From an uncultured Pseudomonadota bacterium (GTDB lineage Bacteria > Myxococcota_A > Polyangia > Nannocystales > Nannocystaceae), in the NCBI GenBank assembly GCA_913061055.1, contig CAJXVA010000011.1, forward strand, positions 1 through 50,140: a DNA stretch of 50,140 bases, given 5' to 3'. This document shows positions 1-8,593 of the stretch, one piece after another (the stretch's first letter is position 1; the number at the start of each line of letters is the position of its first letter). A program made the position numbers and the translations under genes. The notes beneath the pieces are model-generated. The model saw only the letters and a list, made by a program, of their open reading frames with translations, ran no database searches and had not been told where the DNA came from.

Positions 1-429
1 CCCCGGGAGACCACGCCCGCCGCGAAGCTCCCACCACCCAGCATCGCCCGGCCTGTTGCGCAGACACCTGCGGCACCGATACCGCCGGAGGTGGACGTCG
101 CTCGACCCGCGGCCACCCCGGTCGAGCCCAAGGTCCGTAAGCCCAAACGCCGTCGCGCCGCTGAAGCTCCGGCAGTCACCGCGTCGACGCTCGAGGCCGA
201 GACCGCGCTGCTCGAGGCGGCGCGGGGGAAACTGCGGGATTCGAACCCGAAGGCCGCGCTCCTGTTGCTCGACCAGCACAAGACCCACTACGCGAAGGGG
301 CTGCTTGCCGCCGAACGGAGGGTCACCCGGGTCAAGGCGTTGTGTCTGGCGGGGCGCGTCGACGAGGCCGAACAGGTCGCGGGGACGGTGTCGGGACTGC
401 GCGCCGTGTTCGACGTCGCCTGCGATTGA
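1..429 (+). CDS. C-terminal part of a probable periplasmic protein (5' end outside window)
   Basis: The frame is open from the first base to a TGA at 427-429, so the start lies upstream. The visible part opens with a Pro/Ala-rich linker (about 45 residues) and a basic KPKRRRA patch. A helical block with EAALL/LLLDQHK/ERRVTRVKALCL-like segments follows. I recognise this pattern from myxobacterial proteins encoded beside ECF sigma factors, which often have a membrane anchor, a Pro-rich linker and one or two TPR-like helices, but I cannot see the N-terminus to confirm it. It precedes the 496-2298 gene by 66 bases on the same strand and may share its transcript. Function unknown; the real-gene call is fairly secure from base composition. 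Confidence 0.7.
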   Translation, partial: PRETTPAAKLPPPSIARPVAQTPAAPIPPEVDVARPAATPVEPKVRKPKRRRAAEAPAVTASTLEAETALLEAARGKLRDSNPKAALLLLDQHKTHYAKGLLAAERRVTRVKALCLAGRVDEAEQVAGTVSGLRAVFDVACD

Positions 430-495
430 GGCGGAGCGCTGCGTCAGCTTCCGGGCGCAAATGCTCGCAGCCGGGGAACACACTGGGGTCCCGGG

Positions 496-2298
496 GTGTC
501 CATGCCGATGGTGGATGACGTCTCCGGGAACTCGATCGAGCCGTTGAGTTCGACGTTTCGGCGTCGGCTGGGGTTGGCGGTCGCGGTGCTGGTTCTCAGC
601 CTCGTGGGCGCAGCCGCGGCGCTGTGGCCTCGCGAGCGGCCTGGACATGTCGACCCCTCGGAGTACTCGGTGTTGATCGTCGGTCCCGGAACGCGTCCGC
701 TGGCCACCGGAGTGCGTGGGCTCGGCTTGATGGCCGACACCCACGCCCAAACCGACCGGCTCTCGCAGCTGCTGACCTTGGCGGAGTCGCACGGGCACGG
801 CTACATCGCGCTGCATCCTCCTTCGCTCTACGACTTCTCCACGATCGACCCCGACGCACCTCAGGTTCCACAGCGCGCGATCATGGCGGTGGTCCGGGTC
901 GCGGACGGAAACACGACGTTCGGAACGCTGGCGCCTTCGGTGGATGCAAGCGGTCCAGGCGCGAAGCTCTCGGCGCTGGTGGTCGCGTTGTTCGAGCAGC
1001 CGTACTACGCCGGTCTGCTCGAATCGGGGATCGATCGGGAGGCGCTCGACCCGGTGGAGCAGCAGCCGCTCTATGACATGCACGAGGCCGCAGCGATCGA
1101 TCAGGTCCGCGCGATCCTCGAGACGCAGGAGAGCTTTGGCAAGCTCGAGGACGGGTGGACGAAGGCTCGAGACGAGGTGCGGTGGGCGTTGCCGACCAAG
1201 CGTCTTGGAGAGCCGTTCGCCTCGACTCAGGGCTTTCCGTTGGCCAACGGCGGGGTTCTGTTGATGGTCAACGAGGGCCACTGGAGGCTGAAGCATCGCC
1301 GCGGCGCAACGCTCGAGCACCATGCTTCGGCGTCGTTGAAGTACCTGTCGCCGGAGGCCTTGGCCGGTGACCGTCCGCGCTCGGACGCCGAGTGTGACGA
1401 GCGTTTTGGAGTCCACGTGGAAGGGCTCATTGTCAACGCGGCCGGAGATGGTGTCGCGGTCCGCCGAGCGCTCGACGCACGCCCCGACGCGGCGACCGCT
1501 CGTTGGCGCGTCGATGCCTGGCAGCTGACCGATGGCCCGTGTCCCTTCGAGTCCGTTGGACTGCCCGACCGTGCGAGGGATCCCAGAATGATGGGGCCGG
1601 TGAGCAGCGATGGCATGATGCTTGCGACCGGATCATCGGGCCACAAGCCGACCCTCGAACGCACCGGCGGCTGGGACATGCCCTGGTCAAGGGCGGCGGC
1701 ATGGATCGAGCCAGGACTCACCGCGCGTGTGGCGAACTTGGTGCGCCGGGGCTCGAGTGTGTCGGGGCTTGCCCTCGTCGAGCCGGACGCCGTCGAGCCG
1801 CGGGCGGGCTTCGTCTCGGCTCGCGCGTTGTTCGGTCGAGAAAACGACGACCTTCGCGTGTCCCACGTGGCAGTCGTCGATGCTCAGACTCTGATCGTTG
1901 CCACGGCGAGTTGCAACGCGCTCGAGGTCTCGTTTCCGGACCCGATTCGTCGCTCGCTGGTCTCCGTCCCCGCTCGCGACGACATTCCGCGGCGGGCCGA
2001 CGTGTCTCGTCGCCGTTTTCGGACCCGCTGGCTCATCACCCCGGCCGAGGGGACCTGGGAATGCGGCGGGATGTCCTTTGACCGATCCGGCGGCTTGGTG
2101 GTGCTCAAGGAGAGCGGTTCCTGGCGGCTGCGAGAGTTCGGTGTTTCCGGGCGCAGCACACTGCTCACCTCGAACGATGCCGACGTGAAAGACATCATCG
2201 TGGCTCCGGACGGCAAACACGCCGTCGCCCACGTATGGGTTGAGATGGATGGCACGGCGGTGCTGACCTCGGAGTGGATCGAGCTGTTGGGGAGTTGA
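496..2298 (+). CDS. Membrane-anchored protein of unknown function
   Basis: About 600 residues, starting at GTG 496; an ATG at 502 is an alternative. An N-terminal cytoplasmic stretch of about 23 residues ends in FRRR. One hydrophobic segment follows (about residues 25-45, LGLAVAVLVLSLVGAAAALW), so the bulk should be periplasmic and anchored by its N-terminus. I recognise no domain in the large soluble part. Its second half has regularly spaced hydrophobic/Gly segments (for example DRSGGLVVLKESGSWRLREF) that could be beta-propeller or WD-like blades; that is inference only. It follows the gene ending at 429 and is closed by a strong hairpin 13 bases after the stop. Confidence 0.75.
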   Translation: MSMPMVDDVSGNSIEPLSSTFRRRLGLAVAVLVLSLVGAAAALWPRERPGHVDPSEYSVLIVGPGTRPLATGVRGLGLMADTHAQTDRLSQLLTLAESHGHGYIALHPPSLYDFSTIDPDAPQVPQRAIMAVVRVADGNTTFGTLAPSVDASGPGAKLSALVVALFEQPYYAGLLESGIDREALDPVEQQPLYDMHEAAAIDQVRAILETQESFGKLEDGWTKARDEVRWALPTKRLGEPFASTQGFPLANGGVLLMVNEGHWRLKHRRGATLEHHASASLKYLSPEALAGDRPRSDAECDERFGVHVEGLIVNAAGDGVAVRRALDARPDAATARWRVDAWQLTDGPCPFESVGLPDRARDPRMMGPVSSDGMMLATGSSGHKPTLERTGGWDMPWSRAAAWIEPGLTARVANLVRRGSSVSGLALVEPDAVEPRAGFVSARALFGRENDDLRVSHVAVVDAQTLIVATASCNALEVSFPDPIRRSLVSVPARDDIPRRADVSRRRFRTRWLITPAEGTWECGGMSFDRSGGLVVLKESGSWRLREFGVSGRSTLLTSNDADVKDIIVAPDGKHAVAHVWVEMDGTAVLTSEWIELLGS

Positions 2299-2310
2299 GC
2301 CGTCGTCGAG

Positions 2311-2334
2311 CCGGACCGTTCGAGCACGGTCCGG
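2311..2334 (+). terminator. Hairpin terminator after the 496-2298 gene
   Basis: CCGGACCGT (2311-2319) pairs perfectly with ACGGTCCGG (2326-2334), giving a 9-bp stem with a 6-base loop, starting 13 bases after the stop codon. No T tract follows, which is common in high-GC genomes. It separates the upstream gene from the surface-protein gene at 2444. Confidence 0.65.
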
Positions 2335-2443
2335 ATGCGTTCGAGTCTCGACATCGTCCAGCTGTTTTTCTGCGCAAAAAGTCGATACCGGTCTGCCTGC
2401 GACACGGCAATCTATTCTGCTTGGCTCGGGGGCCGGACGCTCC

Positions 2444-4894
2444 ATGGTGTGGGTGATGAGGTACTCACATGCAGCGTTCACCGGAGCTCTCTGTGTCGGT
2501 CTACTCAGTGCGGGTCAGGCGAAGGCCGCGACCGAGCTCGAGATCGGTAGCTCCATCACGTTGTCGACCGGAACCGGCGACAAGACACATCCTGCGGACA
2601 GCGCAGCCAAGGTCAAGATCGTCCGCCAGGGCAACGGTCTGTTGGTTGCCGTCTACAACGATGCAGCCGGTGAGCCCGTCTACGACGTCAAGGCGCAAGC
2701 GGAGCGACCCTCGAGGGACATCTTCGTGCGCACCTGCAATGCGTCGATGGCCGACTGCGACGAAGAGTCGCAGTGGTCGGACGCGGTGAACATCTCGGGC
2801 ACTGCCGAGCTCTCCTCGGCCACAACGGCCTGGCGCGGACCGGCCGATGGCGCCTTGGCCTACGCGGGCGATTCGGACAAAGCCAATGTGTTCAACAACG
2901 GTCCACGTCTCGCGGTCACCTGGAACGACAAGTACTGCCCCGGAGGCGCGCAGGGTTCGGTGAACTACCTCGAACTCGATGAGCGGGAGATCCCATTCAG
3001 CTGTCAGTACATCGTCACATCGAACGACAACGGTGCGACGTGGGGCACCCCGCAACAGCTGTCCAACGGAGCCCGCGACGCCAAGCAGGACGTGAGCCGT
3101 GGAACCGACGCGGCTTGGGTGGTCACATGGCAGGAAGACCCGCAGGGCCTACAACTTGGTGACGCGGACGGTCCTGGCGATGGTGCTTCAGGGGCGAAGG
3201 TCAGCCACGGGACGGACATTTGGTACACCGCGGTGCCGATCGCGGACTTCACCGCCGGCAACCCATTCCCGGCTCCGACCCGCCTGACCAACAACTACAC
3301 CCAAGATCAGATGCAGCAGGGCGCGCCCACGCTGATCGAGTCTGGAACCGCGGGGGCCTCGCGCGCAAACCTGGCGCTGCTCGGCTCGACCGTCATCGTC
3401 GCCTACGAGGAGACCAAGGGCACCGGCGGCACGGACGAGGGCAAGTACATCCGCTATCACACGTTCCCGTTCGGCTCTCCACCTTCGAGCTGTGAGGACG
3501 ACCCCGGCAACCCCGGCAACTGTTTGGTCGGCGTCACCGGGGAGGCGTTTCCGGCGGTCGAGGATCCGGCCCGGATGGGGTGCATCATCAGCGAACCCGA
3601 GGAGAATGCACGTCGGGTGCGGTTCTTCGGGCAGGGCACGCCCGGTGACGAGAGCGACGTCAAGTTCTTCATCTTCTGGAAGCAGGGAGTGTTCGATGCG
3701 GGAGGTCCTTCCGACATCGTCGCGCGTGCCGGGTACTTTCCCGAGGACGGGATGGGCGGACTCGCCGGGTTCCGACCGCAGGACCTGAGTCCTCCCGTCA
3801 TCGCACTGACCGCTGTGGCGTTGGGCGACGCGCCCGACGGCTGTCTGATCCGTGGCGACGAAGACCTCGATACCGGGGCCTACGGTGCAGACCACGGCAT
3901 GAACCTCAGCGCCTCCACGCCCGACGGTGGAGACCTCACCGCCGGAACCTCCGACGTCGACATCGAGAACGCGCTCGCCCACCGGGGCCTGATCCGTGGC
4001 GACTTCATCGCGCTGGGCTACAGCTACACTCCGGACTGGGCGGTCGCGACCTACACCGACCAGGAGAATTACGACTTCTGGATCCGGACCTCGAGCGATG
4101 GGGGGGCGACATGGACCGACCCCCTCGACCTCACCAGCGAGAGCTTGGCCGAGCTCGCCGAAGAACTTGGTCTCCCCGAGACGGGCATCAACGTTCGGGA
4201 GCCTCGCATCGTCAAGACGCCTGGCAACGGACCGGGTTGCCCCAACGGTGACCCGATGCATGAGGACACGACCAACGCGGAGCACTGCTCGGCGGGTAGC
4301 ACTTTCGTCGTTGCATGGGGAACCCAGCTCAACACCTACGAGCACCTCGGCGGCGCGGAGGATCTCGATGTCTTCATCACCCGGACGACCGACCGCGGCA
4401 TGAGCTACGAGCCCATCGAGCGCTTGGCCGCCGGTGACGCGATCCAGCTCGAGTCTCAGTTGCGGCCAACGCCCGACGGCAAGCGGATCTTCACGGTTTG
4501 GAACGAGGACACACCGACCGGTGTCGACGCCAAGTTTGCCACCGTCTGGGAGGTCGAAGGCGAGGACTCCGGTACGACCGGTGGTGAGACGACCGGGGGC
4601 GACACCGAGGGAGACACCGGAGACTCCGCGGGAGACACGGGGTCGGGCACCTCCGATGGGACCTCTGGCAGCACGTCTGACAGCGGGACCGGGACCGGAA
4701 GCGGTGGCGGTGAGACCGGAACCACCACGCTACCGGGCGGCGACTCGAGCGGAGGAGAAACCGAGGGCGGCTCGGCCGGTGGCGCGCTCGACGACGATGG
4801 CTGCGGGTGCACCAGCAACGAGCCCGGAGGATCTGGCTTGCTCGCCCTGCTCGGGTTTGGTCTCTTCGGACTCTCTCGCCGTCGCCGCAGCTAG
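2444..4894 (+). CDS. Large secreted protein with MYXO-CTERM tail (choice-of-anchor O-like)
   Basis: About 816 residues. The N-terminus is a Sec signal peptide ending near GQAKA/A; ATG 2456 (MRYSHAAF) would give a more compact one than ATG 2444. The body has repeated sialidase/BNR-like stretches (SNDNGATWGTPQQLS, SSDGGATWTDPLDLT, TDRGMSYEPIERL), the Asp-box type seen in beta-propellers. Text such as GKYIRYHTFPF and ENARRVRF resembles the 'choice-of-anchor O' family as I remember it. The C-terminus has a Gly/Thr/Asp-rich linker, the Cys motif DDDGCGCTS, a hydrophobic run and SRRRRS: a clear MYXO-CTERM sorting signal, known to direct proteins to the myxobacterial cell surface. Probably a surface-anchored propeller protein; ligand unknown. 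Confidence 0.8.
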   Translation: MVWVMRYSHAAFTGALCVGLLSAGQAKAATELEIGSSITLSTGTGDKTHPADSAAKVKIVRQGNGLLVAVYNDAAGEPVYDVKAQAERPSRDIFVRTCNASMADCDEESQWSDAVNISGTAELSSATTAWRGPADGALAYAGDSDKANVFNNGPRLAVTWNDKYCPGGAQGSVNYLELDEREIPFSCQYIVTSNDNGATWGTPQQLSNGARDAKQDVSRGTDAAWVVTWQEDPQGLQLGDADGPGDGASGAKVSHGTDIWYTAVPIADFTAGNPFPAPTRLTNNYTQDQMQQGAPTLIESGTAGASRANLALLGSTVIVAYEETKGTGGTDEGKYIRYHTFPFGSPPSSCEDDPGNPGNCLVGVTGEAFPAVEDPARMGCIISEPEENARRVRFFGQGTPGDESDVKFFIFWKQGVFDAGGPSDIVARAGYFPEDGMGGLAGFRPQDLSPPVIALTAVALGDAPDGCLIRGDEDLDTGAYGADHGMNLSASTPDGGDLTAGTSDVDIENALAHRGLIRGDFIALGYSYTPDWAVATYTDQENYDFWIRTSSDGGATWTDPLDLTSESLAELAEELGLPETGINVREPRIVKTPGNGPGCPNGDPMHEDTTNAEHCSAGSTFVVAWGTQLNTYEHLGGAEDLDVFITRTTDRGMSYEPIERLAAGDAIQLESQLRPTPDGKRIFTVWNEDTPTGVDAKFATVWEVEGEDSGTTGGETTGGDTEGDTGDSAGDTGSGTSDGTSGSTSDSGTGTGSGGGETGTTTLPGGDSSGGETEGGSAGGALDDDGCGCTSNEPGGSGLLALLGFGLFGLSRRRRS

Positions 4895-4908
4895 CGGTCG
4901 GTGTTCAT

Positions 4909-4932
4909 CCGGGCGTCGGAGCTTCGGCCCGG
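4909..4932. terminator. Possible shared hairpin between convergent genes
   Basis: CCGGGC (4909-4914) and GCCCGG (4927-4932) can form a 6-bp stem with a 12-base loop, in the short gap between convergent genes ending at 4894 (+) and 4981 (-). No T tract, so the call rests on position and the perfect arms only. Confidence 0.35.
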
Positions 4933-4980
4933 CGCCCGTTTGCGTAGATACGGGGTGGCGCCGTGGTCGCGAGCAGCCCG

Positions 4981-5583
4981 TCACCGCTTGCGAACGCGCG
5001 GCACGAACCGCCCGGCCTGCAATCCGATCTGGTGATCGATCACCGCATCGAAATCCTCCACCAGCCCGCCGATCCCCACCGTCTCGGGCTCGAGGTGCCC
5101 AAGCGCGTACGCGATCGCCTCGATCGTCGACACTTCGAGCTCGGGGTTCTTCGCTTTGCGAATCCGGTAGTTCCCGGGGCGCGGCGGCTCCAGGTCCACA
5201 CACGGTAGCGCCCGCATCCATGGGGTGATGTGCAGAAGCTTCTTGGCCTCGGACCAGGTGCCGTCGATGACGACGAGGGTGTCGAAGGAAACGCGGGCGC
5301 CTTGGCCCAAGGTGGTGGCATCCCGGCTCGGGAACAGGACGGCGGCGTTGGAGACATCCCGATGCGGGACCCACAGATCTCCATCGGGGTATTCCTTCTG
5401 GGCCAGCAGGACCTCAACGCTCGACAGGCCGAGCTTGGCGATCCTGGCGGTGCCGAAGGGGTGCTTGCGCTCCCGAGGGTGCTGCACGATCAGGACGTGG
5501 GTGCGGTTGGGGACCTGACGCACGAGGCCGCAGATGCAGCCCACGGCGGGCCGAAAGCAGCGGTAGCACGTGTCACGGCCCAC
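4981..5583 (-). CDS. DTW-domain protein, probable tRNA-uridine aminocarboxypropyltransferase
   Basis: From GTG 5583 the protein is 200 residues. DTW proteins (TapT/DTWD family) transfer the 3-amino-3-carboxypropyl group of SAM to a uridine in tRNA to give acp3U. Visible family features are an N-terminal Cys cluster (CYRCFRP...GCICG, probable zinc site), the LIVQHPRE segment, the namesake region as VVIDGTWSEAKKLL, and the PGNYRIRKAKN and STIEA motifs. The open frame extends upstream, but that stretch is low-complexity Arg/Ser and overlaps the argF start, so the GTG just before the Cys cluster is preferred. No good Shine-Dalgarno is visible for it. It is divergent from argF with 86 bases between the starts; no functional link is evident. 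Confidence 0.85.
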   Translation of the reverse strand: MGRDTCYRCFRPAVGCICGLVRQVPNRTHVLIVQHPRERKHPFGTARIAKLGLSSVEVLLAQKEYPDGDLWVPHRDVSNAAVLFPSRDATTLGQGARVSFDTLVVIDGTWSEAKKLLHITPWMRALPCVDLEPPRPGNYRIRKAKNPELEVSTIEAIAYALGHLEPETVGIGGLVEDFDAVIDHQIGLQAGRFVPRVRKR

Positions 5584-5669
5584 GGGAGGACCATGCCCGA
5601 AACCGGCCCGGGAGGGGGTGAAAAACTTCGGCTTTTCAAGCGCCGTAAATTCGGGTGCAGTTGCCCGCG

Positions 5670-6608
5670 ATGACTCGACATCTCCGCAGCCTGCTCGATC
5701 TCGACGCCGACGAAACCACCCGCCTGCTCGACCTGGCGATCGCGGTGAAAGCCGAGCCCGGGAAGTACCGGGCCGCACTCGACGGCAAGTCGATCGCGAT
5801 GATCTTTGCCAAGCAATCGACGCGGACCCGGATCTCGTTCGAGGTTGGAATCTCGCAGCTCGATGCCAAGCCGCTCGCGCTGAGCAGCTCGGGCGGCACC
5901 GGCATGCAGATGGGCCGCGGGGAGACGGTGCACGACACGGCAAAGGTCCTCTCCCGATTCGTGGACGCGATCGTGATTCGTACGTACGGCCAAGACCAGG
6001 TCGAAGGCCTCGCGGAGCACGGTTCGATTCCGGTGATCAACGCGCTGACCGACCTGTATCACCCGTGCCAGGGCCTGGCTGATCTGCAGACGGTTCGGGA
6101 GCACCTCGGTACGACGCAGGGCAAGAAGCTGGTGTACTTGGGCGCGGGCAACAACGTCGCGCATACGCTGATGCTGGCGGGGCCTCGCGCAGGTATGGAC
6201 GTGGTCGTGGGTTGCCCGGACTCCCTGCGGCCGGACCAGAAGGTGCTGGAGCGGGCGCGTGCCGATGCGAACAAGTACGGCACACGCGTCGGAGTGGAAA
6301 CCGACGTGGACGCGGCGGTCAAAGGTGCGGACGTGGTCTACACGGACACGTGGGTGAGCATGGGCGAGGAGGAGGAGGCGAAGCGTCTGATCGAGATCCT
6401 TCGCCCGTTCTCCGTCACGCCAGAGCTCATGGCCAAGACCGGCAAGGACAAGAGCATCTTCATGCATTGCCTGCCTGCCCACCGCGGCGATGAGGTGGTC
6501 GACGACGTGATGGACGGCAAATGGTCGGTGGTGTTCGACCAGGCGGAGAACCGTCTCCACGCTCAGAAGGCGCTGTTGCTGCTCCTCCTCGGCGCGGAGT
6601 CGTTCTAG
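5670..6608 (+). CDS. argF: Ornithine carbamoyltransferase
   Basis: 312 residues from ATG 5670, the usual OTC length; GTG 5655 in the same frame would add five residues. The enzyme makes citrulline from ornithine and carbamoyl phosphate in arginine synthesis, in the cytoplasm. Diagnostic motifs are in order: the carbamoyl-phosphate loop STRTR (residues 50-54), HPCQ near residue 131, and HCLPAHRGDEV near residue 265, whose HCLP distinguishes OTCases from aspartate carbamoyltransferases. N-acetylornithine or succinylornithine carbamoyltransferase is a less likely alternative that sequence alone does not exclude. No other arginine genes lie in the window. Confidence 0.93.
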   Translation: MTRHLRSLLDLDADETTRLLDLAIAVKAEPGKYRAALDGKSIAMIFAKQSTRTRISFEVGISQLDAKPLALSSSGGTGMQMGRGETVHDTAKVLSRFVDAIVIRTYGQDQVEGLAEHGSIPVINALTDLYHPCQGLADLQTVREHLGTTQGKKLVYLGAGNNVAHTLMLAGPRAGMDVVVGCPDSLRPDQKVLERARADANKYGTRVGVETDVDAAVKGADVVYTDTWVSMGEEEEAKRLIEILRPFSVTPELMAKTGKDKSIFMHCLPAHRGDEVVDDVMDGKWSVVFDQAENRLHAQKALLLLLLGAESF

Positions 6609-6630
6609 CCGCGGGCTTGGGGGCATCGCC

Positions 6631-6951
6631 TCAGAGGCACTGCGAGTTGTCGTTCGCCTCGATCTCGCCGCAGTTCGTGGCGCAGCTGCCCGGGTTGTCG
6701 CAGAACTCGCACGATGCGGCGTTGGAGGACCCGCAATCGGGGTCGACAACGCCGCAGCCGCAGTCGCAGCCGTCGTCGGTACCGAAGTACTGGGCGGGGC
6801 AGGTCCACGAGGCTGCAGGGTCGCACGCGGGATCGAGGTTGCAGTCGAAGTCGTCGCAGTCGACGAACGTGTCCCCGTCGTTGTCGTCTCCGTCGTTGCA
6901 GATCTCTGGACCGCCCGCAGTGCAGACATCCGCGGCGTTGCAGTCGAAGTC
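6631..6951 (-). pseudogene. Start-less remnant of a Cys-rich secreted protein
   Basis: This minus-strand frame has 106 codons between an in-frame TGA (6952-6954) and TGA (6631-6633). It reads as a coherent Cys/Asp-rich protein: ICNDGDDNDGDTFVDCDDFD, then CDPAASWTCPAQYFGTDDG, CDCGCGVVDPDCGS and CEFCDNPGSCATNCGEIE. The first part resembles the Asp-rich putative metal-binding motif seen in MopE-type and other myxobacterial secreted proteins. It contains no ATG, GTG or TTG codon, so as it stands it cannot be translated alone. I read it as the 3' remnant of a larger secreted-protein gene, left between argF and the halogenase gene. The rest of this 371-base gap holds nothing else I can recognise. 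Confidence 0.6.
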
Positions 6952-6979
6952 TCAGTGCCCGGAAAGGCAAGCGGGCGGC

Positions 6980-8593
6980 CTAGTCCCCGAATGCGCGGAC
7001 GAACTCGATGGTGTCCGGGAGTGCGAGAGTCCAGTCCTTCAGCGGTTCTCGCAGCCCCCGCCACAGGGAAACGAGGTCGCCCCCGGCGTCGTGCGTACGG
7101 ACGAGTTCGGCGAACGAGCGGATCGTCGGGGCGAGCGTCGGTACGGAGATCGGGTCGTTGCCGTGCCGAGGTGCGATCGCGTTGATGTGCGTGCTGGCGC
7201 TCGTGTAGAGCGCGGGTGCGCTGGGGTCGATCGGCTCGACAAGCAGGAACAGTGACGACCCCGGGATGGGCGCTCCGCCTTCCGTACTCGCTTCCGCGAC
7301 GTCTCGATCTCGGATGCGCAGGTGCACACCGATGAAGTCGAGGGCCTCGGGCGCACTGTCGAGCGTCGTCCCGTCGGTCTTGCGGAGCCGGGCGTCCACC
7401 CGCGCGTCGAGGGCGAGGTTGGAGACCAGACCGGAGGTCAGCAGGATGAACGCCTTTTGGGGCTGCAATCGCTCGCCCGCCGCGTCGAGGATGCGCTTGC
7501 TCTCCCAGAAGTAGTCGTCTCGGTACGCGTTCTGCCGATAGTAGAAGCGGACCATCCGTAGGAGGTCGTCGAACATTTCGCGATGCTTGGCGAGGTAGTG
7601 CTCGCAGGCCTGTGCGGACGTACGGACGTCGCGAATCTCGTCATGGGCGCACTGTGCTGCGAGCCAGCCGCTGTGCAACGCCAACATGACGCCGGTGGAC
7701 AGGACCGGGTCGATGAAGCCCGCGGCATCCCCAATGGCGTACCAGCCTTCGCCGGCGGGGCGTCGGCTGCGGTAGCTCCAATCTCGCTCGGCACGGACCT
7801 CGGACTGGCGTCGGGCGGTGGGGCCCAGCGCGGCAAGCAGCTCTGGGCAAGCGGCGACCAGCGCGTCGTAGTCGGAGCGCGGGGCGGAGCGTCGACCCCC
7901 GGAGTCGAGCTGGACGACGCCTACCGACGCGCGCCCGTTCGCCAGCGGGAACATCCAAAACCACTGGTCGGCTTGGGCGACGAAGAACGCCTGTCTCTGC
8001 CGCGGATCGGGCAGGCCCTGGGCGCCTTCGAAGTGGGCCCACAGCGCCTGATGTTGCAGGCCTTCGATGTGGTCCCGTGGGGCGTGGGCGCGCGAGACAA
8101 GGCCCGATTGTCCAGACGCATCGATGACGACTCGGGCGCGTGTCTCGTGCTCGACTCCGGTGTCGCGCTCCTGCCAGCGCACGCCGCAGACGCGCCTGCC
8201 TTCTTCGAGCACCGCACGGACCGGAGCCCGGCTGCGGGTGTCCACACCGACGGCACCTGCATGCTCGAACAGGAGCGCGTCAAAGCGAGCGCGCTCGACG
8301 AACCATGCGTGGTCGTAGGCATCGCTGTCGGCAAACCAGAGGTCCCACCGCGGGGTTCGTCCCCAATCGGCAAGGGTGCTCCCGGTCTTGCGGGCGAAGC
8401 CGGCAGCCTGAACCTTGGCCAGCGCCCCGATGTCGTCGAGGATCGGAATGATGCCGGGCAGCAGGCTCTCGCCGACGTGTGGACGCGGGTGCTCAGCCGC
8501 TTCGAGCAACAGTACGTCGAGCCCGTGGCGAGCGGCTGCGGCTGCGGCGGTGCTGCCCGCGGGTCCGCCTCCGATGACGATCACATCGGTCAT
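6980..8593 (-). CDS. Flavin-dependent halogenase-like / FAD-dependent oxidoreductase
   Basis: 537 residues from ATG 8593. The start overlaps the stop of the upstream radical SAM gene as ATGA, implying translational coupling. The N-terminus is a Rossmann FAD site (VIVIGGGPAGST, residues 5-15). GES at 41-43 and a Lys at 69 in RKTGSTLADWG match the position of the conserved lysine of flavin-dependent halogenases. QWFWMFP near residues 211-217 matches the WxWxIP signature with Phe for Ile. The FAD-contacting GDAAGFIDPVLSTGV segment is also present. The family uses reduced flavin to make HOCl or HOBr and halogenates phenols, pyrroles or indoles; non-halogenating relatives exist, so substrate and even chemistry are open. 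No peptide or polyketide synthase gene is nearby. Confidence 0.8.
   Translation of the reverse strand: MTDVIVIGGGPAGSTAAAAAARHGLDVLLLEAAEHPRPHVGESLLPGIIPILDDIGALAKVQAAGFARKTGSTLADWGRTPRWDLWFADSDAYDHAWFVERARFDALLFEHAGAVGVDTRSRAPVRAVLEEGRRVCGVRWQERDTGVEHETRARVVIDASGQSGLVSRAHAPRDHIEGLQHQALWAHFEGAQGLPDPRQRQAFFVAQADQWFWMFPLANGRASVGVVQLDSGGRRSAPRSDYDALVAACPELLAALGPTARRQSEVRAERDWSYRSRRPAGEGWYAIGDAAGFIDPVLSTGVMLALHSGWLAAQCAHDEIRDVRTSAQACEHYLAKHREMFDDLLRMVRFYYRQNAYRDDYFWESKRILDAAGERLQPQKAFILLTSGLVSNLALDARVDARLRKTDGTTLDSAPEALDFIGVHLRIRDRDVAEASTEGGAPIPGSSLFLLVEPIDPSAPALYTSASTHINAIAPRHGNDPISVPTLAPTIRSFAELVRTHDAGGDLVSLWRGLREPLKDWTLALPDTIEFVRAFGD

Noticed and set aside
5034..5047. Palindrome GGTGATCGATCACC as an operator
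   Set aside because: Lies inside the DTW coding sequence, far from any start, and encodes ordinary residues.
5490..7064. Long minus-strand open frame across argF and the gap downstream
   Set aside because: Arg/Thr/Ser-rich shadow of argF and of the Cys-rich remnant; no family text and no fit with the true argF frame.
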